IMG/VR virus record: IMGVR_UViG_3300048837_000263
Coordinates: 1-42,101 of that record
Length of the DNA: 42,101 nucleotides
Source: a virus
Reading direction: 5' to 3' (one strand)
Shown: positions 1 to 5,630 of the stretch, in pieces
Layout of the letters: each line of letters starts with the position of its first letter
Numbering within the stretch: the stretch's first letter is position 1
Translations under genes and position numbers: made by a program
The notes under the pieces: generated by a model
The model's input: the letters and a program-made list of their open reading frames with translations, nothing else
Databases searched by the model: none
What the model was told of the DNA's origin: nothing

Positions 1-115
1 TCGGCGCCGATCATGGACGCGCCACTGAGGTCGGCGCCGATCAGGTCGGCGCCGCTGAGGTCGGCGCCGCTGAGGTAGGCGCTGCGCAGGTCGGCGCCGA
101 TCATGGACGCGCCAC
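1..115. repeat. Terminal direct repeat, left copy (equals 41987-42101)
   Basis: Bases 1-115 are identical to the last 115 bases of the window. The overlap falls in the pentapeptide gene, whose N-terminal half is at the left end and C-terminal half at the right end. Joining through the overlap keeps the reading frame, whereas a blunt join of base 42101 to base 1 breaks it. This supports a circular or circularly permuted molecule and an assembly overlap rather than a biological terminal repeat. Because the overlap is part of a 135-base tandem repeat, the assembler could have collapsed copies. Confidence 0.9.
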
Positions 116-270
116 TGAGGTCGGCGCCGCGCAGGTCGGCGCCGATCATGGACGCGCCACTGAGGTCGGCGCCGATCAGGTCGGCGCCGCTGAGGTCGGC
201 GCCGCTGAGGTAGGCGCTGCGCAGGTCGGCGCCGATCATGGACGCGCCACTGAGGTCGGCGCTGCGCAGG
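1..270. repeat. 135-bp tandem repeats in the pentapeptide gene (left part)
   Basis: Units at 1-135 and 136-270 differ at a single base in their last 15 bases. The unit at 41852-41986 is identical to 1-135. Each unit is 45 codons, or nine pentapeptides, so any change of copy number keeps the frame. Shorter 15- and 30-base repeats continue to about 370. Such near-identity at DNA level implies recent expansion or gene conversion, and makes the assembled copy number unreliable. Confidence 0.9.
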
Positions 271-455
271 TCGGCGCCGATCATGGACGCGCCACTGAGG
301 TCGGCGCTGCGCAGGTCGGCGCCGATCATGGACGCGCCGCGCAGGTCGGCGCCGCGCAGGTCGGCGCCGTCAAAAGCTCGCTGTCCATCCGCATACGCGG
401 CCAGGAGTGTCTCGCGTGTGTATCTCACACGCCCTAAGCCCGCCCGTTCACACAT
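1..455 (-). CDS. Pentapeptide-repeat protein, N-terminal part (continues at 42101)
   Basis: The minus strand encodes a short leader (TRETLLAAYADGQRAFDGAD) followed by A(D/S)LXX-type pentapeptides such as GADLR, SAYLS and GASMI. Pentapeptide repeats fold as a right-handed quadrilateral beta helix; some members mimic DNA and protect gyrase, others are structural. The frame is open to base 1. After removing the 115-base terminal overlap, base 116 joins base 42101 in frame with the part at 41482-42101, giving one protein of about 319 residues: leader (about 30), repeats (about 190), and a C-terminal domain (about 98). The start is uncertain: ATG at 455 has a stop directly upstream and no clear ribosome site, while GTG at 428 follows an AGGG. 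It is the first gene of the leftward operon. Function is unknown; DNA mimicry is only a hypothesis. Confidence 0.85.
   Translation of the reverse strand, partial: MCERAGLGRVRYTRETLLAAYADGQRAFDGADLRGADLRGASMIGADLRSADLSGASMIGADLRSADLSGASMIGADLRSAYLSGADLSGADLIGADLSGASMIGADLRGADLSGASMIGADLRSAYLSGADLSGADLIGADLSGASMIGA
414..432. promoter_or_regulatory. Inverted repeat near the start of the pentapeptide gene
   Basis: GCGTGTG (414-420) and CACACGC (426-432) form a perfect 7-bp inverted repeat around TATCT. It overlaps the candidate GTG start (428) of the leftward pentapeptide gene and lies between the two divergent units. It could be an operator for a dimeric repressor such as one of the small HTH proteins encoded here. 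No binding evidence exists. Confidence 0.4.
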
Positions 456-661
456 TTACTGTGCACGGTGCGGGCGGGGTGGTGACTCGCTCGGCGTTCA
501 TTTTGCTTTCGGCGGGCGGCATCTCGTCGCCCGGTGATGAGACTATGACTGCATATTCGCGCCGCGTCAATGCGCCGTGTGTTTATGCGGTGCGGATATG
601 CCGCGCGATGACGCTGAGAGCGCATCTTGTCGCCGCACAATCGCACCGCGATGCTGTCGAT
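439..661. promoter_or_regulatory. Divergent control region between leftward and rightward early genes
   Basis: This stretch separates the leftward pentapeptide gene from the rightward HTH gene. It starts with an 8-bp perfect inverted repeat, CCCGCCCG (439-446) with CGGGCGGG (471-478), separated by 24 bases that include GTGCAC. Both early operons must start near here, but I see no sequence close to a -35/-10 consensus on either strand, so phage- or activator-specific promoters are possible. An open frame crosses it (candidate ATGs at 545 and 608), but its residues upstream of 662 do not look like a conserved protein. Confidence 0.4.
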
Positions 662-898
662 ATGCATACAGATGATCTCGAAAAGCGGCTCATGGCCGCT
701 ACTAGCACTACATCGAGGGAGGCATGCGCGACTGCCCTCGCCGCCACCGCGGGCGTATCCGTCCACACGGCCAAGCGGGCGATGCGTGGCGCCCCCGTTC
801 AGGGCGAATCCGCGCGCAAACTGGCACGGGCGATGCACTCGCTCGGGATCGAGGTATCGGCCGGCGATCTCGCGCTCGGGAGCGAGGAGTGCGAGTGA
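662..898 (+). CDS. Small HTH DNA-binding protein (putative regulator)
   Basis: The product is 78 residues from the chosen ATG. Its core, LAATAGVSVHTAKRAMRG followed by ARKLARAMHSLGIEVSAGDL, has the spacing of a Xre/Cro-type helix-turn-helix: a sensor helix, a recognition helix beginning at SVHTAKRAM, then a helix and hydrophobic turn. It is the first rightward gene beside a divergent region with inverted repeats, as expected for an early switch regulator. The frame is open further upstream (ATG 545 and 608 are alternatives); 662 was chosen because clear protein-like sequence begins there, but no start has a good ribosome site. The stop overlaps the next small frame (GTGA). Confidence 0.6.
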   Translation: MHTDDLEKRLMAATSTTSREACATALAATAGVSVHTAKRAMRGAPVQGESARKLARAMHSLGIEVSAGDLALGSEECE

Positions 899-966
899 TC
901 GTGGCGATCATGCTCGCGGTCGTGGCCGCGGGATGGTGGGAGCTCGTCGGGAGGCGGCGGCGATGA
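895..966 (+). CDS. Tiny single-pass membrane peptide (23 aa)
   Basis: A GTG start overlaps the stop of the HTH gene, and the frame ends in the ATGA that starts the helicase. It encodes IVAIMLAVVAAGWWELVG followed by four arginine codons: one hydrophobic segment of about 16 residues with a strongly basic tail, the pattern of a small membrane-anchored peptide with its C-terminus in the cytoplasm. Tight overlaps on both sides argue for coupled translation. The alternative is that it is only the leader through which ribosomes reach the helicase start. Confidence 0.35.
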   Translation: MIVAIMLAVVAAGWWELVGRRRR

Positions 967-2417
967 TCACTCTGCGGCCCGACCAACTCGATTTCGTCGA
1001 GCGCATCCGTGCTGCGTATCGTGGCGGGGCGATGGCTGTTCTGGGCTGCGCGCCCACGGGCATGGGCAAAACCGTGGTGTCCGCCTACATCGCCCGAGCG
1101 GCCGTCGAGAAAAAATCGCGCGTCCTATTTACTGTGCACCGAACCGAGCTCATGTATCAGACCAGCGACACGTTCGCGGCGTTCGGGATATCTCACGGAT
1201 TTATTAAATCCGGCATGATCTACGACCCGAACCACCTCGTGCACATCGCCAGCATCGACACGCTGCGCAACCGGTTGGAGCAAATACCGGCGCCGAATCT
1301 ACTCGTGGTAGACGAGTGCCATCTCGCACGCGCCGCTGGCTGGCACAGAATCATCGCGTGCTGTCGCGAGAACGGAGCGCGCGTGCTCGGCAACTCAGGG
1401 TCACCGCATCGCCTCGACGGCAAGTCGCTTGGCGATCTCTTCGATGCGCTCGTAGTCGGGCCTTCGACTGCTGAGCTCATCGCTGCGGGACATCTATCGA
1501 GGTTTCGTTACTTTGCACCGAACACTCCGGACATGACCGGAGCACGCAAACAACTCGGAGACTACACGTCGGCCGACGCGTCCGCTGCGGTGGACATACC
1601 GTCGATCACCGGCAACATCGTAGGCCACTGGAAAAAATACGCGCAGGGCATGAGGACGATATGTTTTACGATTTCTCACAAACACTCCGAGCACATCATC
1701 GAGGCGTTTCGCGGTGCTGGAGTGACCGCGGAGCAGATATCATCCAAGACGCCGCCAGTCGAGCGCAAGAGGCTGATCAACGCGTTCGCGGATGGCGAGA
1801 TTTCGGTGCTATGCAACGTTGAGCTGATCACCACTGGATTCGATTTGGCGGCTCAGGTCGGGCGCGACGTCACGGTCGAGGCGGTGATCATGGCCCGCCC
1901 GACGATGTCGCTGGCGCTCTATCTGCAGATGGTAGGACGGGCGTTGCGACGGAAGCCTAATCCGGCAGTGATACTCGATCACGCCGGCAACTCGGCGCGA
2001 CACGGATTCCCGGACGAGATTAGGGAGTGGTCTCTCGACGGAGATAACAAAGAGAAGGCAAAGAAAAAAACGCAGCCGCCAGTCACGTGCGAGGTGTGTT
2101 TCATGCAGGTGTGTAGGCCACTACCGCCACAATGCACGCACTGCGGAACGCCGTGGCCAGAGGCCGAAATGCGGCCTATCGTCGTCGATGAGACAGCGGA
2201 GCTCGTGGAGGTGTCAGAAGCGGAGCGACGGCTCGCGGATGCCCGCAAAAAGCACGAGGTGTCAGAAGCGGAGCGACGGCTCGCGGATGCCCGCAAAAAG
2301 CACGAGGTGTCACGCTGCCAGAGCCTCGAAGAGCTCGTCGCACTCGGGGCGCAGCGCGGCTACAAGCCCGGGTGGGCGCAGCACATTTGGCAGGCACGAC
2401 AGGCACGGAGAGCGTAA
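963..2417 (+). CDS. RadD-like DEAD/DEAH-box (SF2) helicase
   Basis: The 484-residue protein has all SF2 landmarks: Walker A GCAPTGMGKT (about 28-37), motif II DECH (117-120), motif III GNSGSPHR, and motif VI QMVGRALRR (about 322-330). A four-cysteine zinc ribbon (CEVC...CTHC, about 376-400) follows. The C-terminus GYKPGWAQHIWQ resembles the RGWAxHxF-type tail of RadD/YejH proteins. It probably unwinds or remodels DNA during replication or recombination. The start follows GGAGG at a normal distance and overlaps the upstream peptide stop. A perfect 16-residue tandem duplication (VSEAERRLADARKKHE twice) sits between the zinc ribbon and the tail. Confidence 0.9.
   Translation: MITLRPDQLDFVERIRAAYRGGAMAVLGCAPTGMGKTVVSAYIARAAVEKKSRVLFTVHRTELMYQTSDTFAAFGISHGFIKSGMIYDPNHLVHIASIDTLRNRLEQIPAPNLLVVDECHLARAAGWHRIIACCRENGARVLGNSGSPHRLDGKSLGDLFDALVVGPSTAELIAAGHLSRFRYFAPNTPDMTGARKQLGDYTSADASAAVDIPSITGNIVGHWKKYAQGMRTICFTISHKHSEHIIEAFRGAGVTAEQISSKTPPVERKRLINAFADGEISVLCNVELITTGFDLAAQVGRDVTVEAVIMARPTMSLALYLQMVGRALRRKPNPAVILDHAGNSARHGFPDEIREWSLDGDNKEKAKKKTQPPVTCEVCFMQVCRPLPPQCTHCGTPWPEAEMRPIVVDETAELVEVSEAERRLADARKKHEVSEAERRLADARKKHEVSRCQSLEELVALGAQRGYKPGWAQHIWQARQARRA
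2208..2303. repeat. Perfect 48-bp tandem duplication inside the helicase gene
   Basis: Bases 2208-2255 and 2256-2303 are identical, followed by a 9-base partial third copy. The unit encodes 16 residues of charged helix and keeps the frame. Perfect identity points to a very recent slippage or recombination event. Confidence 0.9.
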
Positions 2418-2419
2418 TA

Positions 2420-3526
2420 ATGGCGAAAGTAAATTACACGAAAACACCATGGCCATGGTTCGGTGGCAAGGCGGACGCGGCGGAGACCGTATGGCAAGCG
2501 CTCGGCGACGTCGTTCACTACGTCGAGCCGTTTGCGGGGTCGCTGGCCGTGCTCATGAGACGGCCTCGCCTCGCCAACCGTCCGTATTACTCGGAGACAG
2601 TAAATGACATTGACGGGCTGATCGTCAACGCATGGCGATCGATGCAACTCAGGCCACGCGAGACGGCCGAGGCGGCATCGTGGCCGGTATCCGAGGTCGA
2701 CCTGATGGCGCGACACATGGCGATCGTGCGTTGGCGCGAGAATAATGATCTCGACAAACTACTCGCGGACCCGGCATGGTGCGACCCCGTGATGGCGGGC
2801 TGGTGGATTTGGGGTCAGTCGTGCTGGATCGGCAGCGGATGGTGCAGCGGAACGGGGCCGTGGCACGTGGATCATGAGGGCCGTGTCGTGAGGCAGGAGC
2901 GGTCGAGTGGCACGCGCGAGCCGGGTGTATCGCGTCGGCTCCCGCACCTGACCAACAATGGCCGGGGTGCCAATCATCAGTGCACGCGCGAGCCCGGTGT
3001 GCCTGACGATATCGACGGCGACAGAATTTTTCACCCGATGACGATGCCGGATCTCCTGCGATGGTTTGAGTTTTTGTCGTCTCGGCTCCGGCACGTGCGA
3101 ATCATCCAAGGCGACTGGCAACGGGCGCTCACGCCATCGGCCAGCAAGACGCTATCGGTACGCATGGGTAATGGTATTTGCGGAGTGTTCCTTGACCCGC
3201 CCTATTCCACCGAGGCCGAACGCACGATGTCGATCTACACCAACGACTGCGGCGAAGTAGCGCATGACGTGCGCGCATGGTGTCTCGCCAATGGCGACGA
3301 TCCACAATATCGGATCGTTCTCGCGGGGTACGACAGCGAGCACGTGGAGCTAGAGGCCGCTGGCTGGCGTGTCGTTGAATGGTTCAAGACGGGGTTTCTG
3401 AAGGGCGGAATGGGCAATACTGGCAAGGCTAAATTTGACGAGGATGGCAACAAGATAGCGGGCGGGCAGCAAAAACGCGAGCGGCTATGGCTCTCGCCGC
3501 ACTGCATTTGCGCAACGAAAATCTGA
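2420..3526 (+). CDS. DNA N6-adenine methyltransferase (D12/Dam class)
   Basis: The 368-residue protein carries FGGK (14-17), the SAM-binding EPFAGS motif (about 38-43) and the catalytic DPPY (about 258-261), the order of D12-class adenine methylases. It is likely to methylate phage DNA against host restriction or to mark it for regulation. The start lies 2 bases after the helicase stop, behind GGAG; a longer upstream frame is open but overlaps the helicase. The central variable part is rich in Trp and Gly (WWIWGQSCWIGSGWCSGTG) and has a repeated TREPGV element, encoded by two 19-base stretches with one mismatch. This may be the target-recognition region. The recognition sequence cannot be read from the protein. 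Confidence 0.92.
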   Translation: MAKVNYTKTPWPWFGGKADAAETVWQALGDVVHYVEPFAGSLAVLMRRPRLANRPYYSETVNDIDGLIVNAWRSMQLRPRETAEAASWPVSEVDLMARHMAIVRWRENNDLDKLLADPAWCDPVMAGWWIWGQSCWIGSGWCSGTGPWHVDHEGRVVRQERSSGTREPGVSRRLPHLTNNGRGANHQCTREPGVPDDIDGDRIFHPMTMPDLLRWFEFLSSRLRHVRIIQGDWQRALTPSASKTLSVRMGNGICGVFLDPPYSTEAERTMSIYTNDCGEVAHDVRAWCLANGDDPQYRIVLAGYDSEHVELEAAGWRVVEWFKTGFLKGGMGNTGKAKFDEDGNKIAGGQQKRERLWLSPHCICATKI

Positions 3527-3554
3527 CAAAACTTGATTATGTTTTGAGGTCAAG

Positions 3555-3953
3555 ATGAAAATCAGTGAACTACTAGGACGACAATCAAATCGAGAAAAAA
3601 CAGAAGCGGAACTACAGGACGACATCCGCAACGCACTCGCAAAAATACCGGAGTGCATGATCTTCCGCGCCAATGTCCTTGGTGAGGCATGGTGTGGCGA
3701 GGTCGTCAATCGAGGCCACGGCACTGTCGTCATCGATGGTGCACGTCGGGTGACGTCGGGGCTGCCTGCGGGGTTCTGCGACCTATTTGGCACCTACCAA
3801 GGGAGATTCGTCGCCATCGAGGTAAAGTCGAGGCGCGGTGTCGTGAGCGAGGCGCAGAAGCGATTCCTCGCCAGCGTGCAGTCGAACGGTGGCCTCGCCG
3901 GGGTAGCGCGGTCGGTTGATGATGCGATGGAAATAATAGGAGTGAAAAAATGA
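3555..3953 (+). CDS. VRR-NUC domain nuclease
   Basis: This 132-residue protein matches stand-alone VRR-NUC endonucleases of the PD-(D/E)XK fold. GLPAGFCDLFG holds the catalytic Asp, AIEVKSRRG gives the ExK pair, and SEAQKRFL gives the conserved Gln. The family includes phage enzymes acting on branched or single-stranded junctions. A GAGGT ribosome site precedes the ATG, and the stop overlaps the next gene (ATGA). Its place between a methylase and unknown genes, upstream of the primase, suggests a DNA-processing role. Confidence 0.88.
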   Translation: MKISELLGRQSNREKTEAELQDDIRNALAKIPECMIFRANVLGEAWCGEVVNRGHGTVVIDGARRVTSGLPAGFCDLFGTYQGRFVAIEVKSRRGVVSEAQKRFLASVQSNGGLAGVARSVDDAMEIIGVKK

Positions 3954-4588
3954 TTGAACTACGCGAAAACGGTGTGTTGATTTCGAATGTCTCTGGGTGC
4001 ATTATTGAGTTGTTGCGCTATTCTGAGATTTCGAGCGTGTCGGTGAGTTATGGGACGGCTACCTGTCCGCCATTCGATTTGACGCTGATCTGCACCGACG
4101 GATGGCGTCAATCGGTGCCAATGTCAGAGTTTGGTAACGCTCATGATGATTATGATGGTGTGATGGCCAAGGCTAATCAATTCATGGTCGACTTGATGGA
4201 TCGATGTGCGGGGGCGAAGATTGGAACAAACATGCAAAAACTGCAACAAGAGCTTGATGTGGCAAACAAAGTGATCTCTTCGTTGGCAAATTTGGCAACC
4301 AGAATGATTGGGATGAAGGATGATGGCATATTCGAGCCTGGCATGAGCACCGCAACGCCATTCATCGACCGCCTCAAGACCGAGCTCGGCGTCGCAAACT
4401 CGCGGCTTGAGGCTGCGCGTGAAGAGGGGGAGGAGCGGCGTGTGGAGGTTGCTGAGCTCAAGTCTGCACTCGCAGAATCGGAACGCGAGCGAAAGCGCCT
4501 GCAAGATTGCTACGACATCCAATCCAGGGAGCTGCTAAAGGTAAACACAGCGCTTCAACGGGTCATTAGGGACTTGCGAGGCTTATGA
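3950..4588 (+). CDS. Unknown protein with C-terminal coiled coil
   Basis: I do not recognise this 212-residue protein. Residues about 1-70 look like a small beta-rich domain (alternating hydrophobics, LTLICTDGW). From about residue 85 it is helical, and residues about 140-210 form a charged coiled coil (LEAAREEGEERRVEVAELKS). It overlaps its upstream neighbour by ATGA and its downstream neighbour likewise, so the three genes are probably co-translated. Oligomerisation or a scaffold role in the early complex is possible, but that is inference. Confidence 0.75.
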   Translation: MIELRENGVLISNVSGCIIELLRYSEISSVSVSYGTATCPPFDLTLICTDGWRQSVPMSEFGNAHDDYDGVMAKANQFMVDLMDRCAGAKIGTNMQKLQQELDVANKVISSLANLATRMIGMKDDGIFEPGMSTATPFIDRLKTELGVANSRLEAAREEGEERRVEVAELKSALAESERERKRLQDCYDIQSRELLKVNTALQRVIRDLRGL

Positions 4589-5079
4589 TGATCGACCTAA
4601 ACCGACTCCTAAACGCTTACATCGAATTGAAGCACGAGGCCGACTTGCTGGTCACGGTTGGCGAGGGCAGCCAAGCCGAGATCCTCGATCGCATCCGCGA
4701 CTTCTTTATCGCCATCGACGAAGAGTCGGAGATCGCCGCGATGATGGTGTGCCCGCACGGCGAGCCGATGCACTTCCATCACGACGGGTGCCCCTCGTGC
4801 ATCGAGGATGACACGCAGGAGCCAAGCCCCTTCCCTGGTGGCCGCGCAGCGTTTTTCAAGGCCTCACGCTCGGAGCCGAGCGCGGACGATGGTGACGGCA
4901 ACGATGACGCGTGCAAGGTCAACGGTTGCACGGGCCGAGCTTCGACGATCTGCCTCGCGCAGTCCGGCATGACGGTCTGTCGCACGCCGATCTGCGAGGC
5001 GCACACATGGCGCGAACGCGAGACTGGCGTCGTTCGGTGCCCTACCTGCAAGCCGGAGGCGCTACCCGTCGCATGGTAG
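4585..5079 (+). CDS. Unknown protein with zinc-binding cysteine/histidine clusters
   Basis: The 164-residue product has a helical N-terminus (residues 1-50) and two sets of likely metal ligands: CPHG...HFHHDGCPSC (about 53-72) and a C-terminal set running from CKVNGCTGRA through CxxHTW to CPTC (about 110-158). The latter resembles small zinc-ribbon domains in phage early proteins. An acidic linker (DDGDGNDDA) joins them. The function is unknown; protein or nucleic-acid binding is plausible. It starts in ATGATG over the previous stop and ends in TAG overlapping the next start. Confidence 0.75.
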   Translation: MMIDLNRLLNAYIELKHEADLLVTVGEGSQAEILDRIRDFFIAIDEESEIAAMMVCPHGEPMHFHHDGCPSCIEDDTQEPSPFPGGRAAFFKASRSEPSADDGDGNDDACKVNGCTGRASTICLAQSGMTVCRTPICEAHTWRERETGVVRCPTCKPEALPVAW

Positions 5080-5342
5080 CCAAGCCCAAATCTAAGCCCA
5101 CCTACCGCATCTTCAGCGGCACGACGCTTGGCCTCCTGCCCGGTGAGTTTACTGAGCGCACGGCGGCGATCGTCGCGGCTGCCGTTCACACTCGAACCAT
5201 CGGCACGTGCGGCATCATCCGCAGCGATGGTGACATTGAGTTCGTGGGCGCCGTCCCAAGATCGGTCGTAGTCGATGCGCGTGGGAAAATCGTCGGCCAG
5301 CGTGTGGAGATCCTCAGCGTTGCGCACACGCGGACCGCGTGA
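5073..5342 (+). CDS. Small unknown protein (89 aa)
   Basis: Chosen from the ATG that overlaps the preceding stop (ATGGTAG); the upstream part of the frame is a shadow of the zinc-cluster gene. The sequence has a basic start (VAKPKSKPTYR) and an alternating hydrophobic pattern (IGTCGIIRSDGDIEFVGAVP), suggesting a small beta-rich fold. I recognise no family. It is the last gene before the intrinsic terminator at 5367. Confidence 0.6.
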   Translation: MVAKPKSKPTYRIFSGTTLGLLPGEFTERTAAIVAAAVHTRTIGTCGIIRSDGDIEFVGAVPRSVVVDARGKIVGQRVEILSVAHTRTA

Positions 5343-5366
5343 TATCGTTGACGCGCGTGCGTCACG

Positions 5367-5395
5367 GCCTCCCAATCCTGGGGGGCTTTTTTTTT
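5367..5395 (+). terminator. Rho-independent terminator
   Basis: GCCTCCC (5367-5373) pairs with GGGGGGC (5380-5386) over seven positions (one G-T) around a six-base loop, directly followed by nine Ts. It lies 24 bases after the last gene of the first early operon, so that unit should end here. The HTH and primase genes downstream then need their own promoter or antitermination. Confidence 0.88.
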
Positions 5396-5435
5396 GCGCT
5401 GGCGCATGTAAACAAAATTATCTACATTCGAGGCG

Positions 5436-5630
5436 ATGCACGCCAACACGCACAGGCTACGCGAAATCATGCGAAGCCGTCAATGGAGTTCCGCCCTCGT
5501 TGCCCGGCTCCTCGGGCGCAAACCTTCGACCGTTCGCCAGTGGCGATGTAACCAGCGCATCATTCCCGACCGCCTGCTCGCCAGGCTTGAGGGCTGCGCG
5601 CGCCTCGATGCCGAGGTGCACGGCTCATGA
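5436..5630 (+). CDS. Small Cro/Xre-like HTH protein
   Basis: The 64-residue protein MHANTHRLREIMRSRQWSSA... contains a clear helix-turn-helix: SSALVARLLGRKPSTVRQWR, where VARLLGR is the first helix and STVRQWR the recognition helix, followed by IIPDRLLARLEG. Size and layout match phage Cro-like proteins and 'CopG/Cro' early regulators. It lies just after a terminator and overlaps the primase start (ATGA), so it may autoregulate the replication gene. An alternative longer frame from 5339 is out of phase with these motifs. Confidence 0.75.
   Translation: MHANTHRLREIMRSRQWSSALVARLLGRKPSTVRQWRCNQRIIPDRLLARLEGCARLDAEVHGS

Noticed and set aside
1-370. CRISPR-like array at the ends (short repeats with regular spacing)
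   Set aside because: The repeats are contiguous 15-base multiples that translate into pentapeptides in one frame; there are no unique spacers and no palindromic repeat structure.
434-838. Minus-strand frame of 134 residues opposite the HTH gene
   Set aside because: Arg/Ala/His-rich composition typical of an antisense shadow in GC-rich DNA; it lies across the divergent control region and has no motif.
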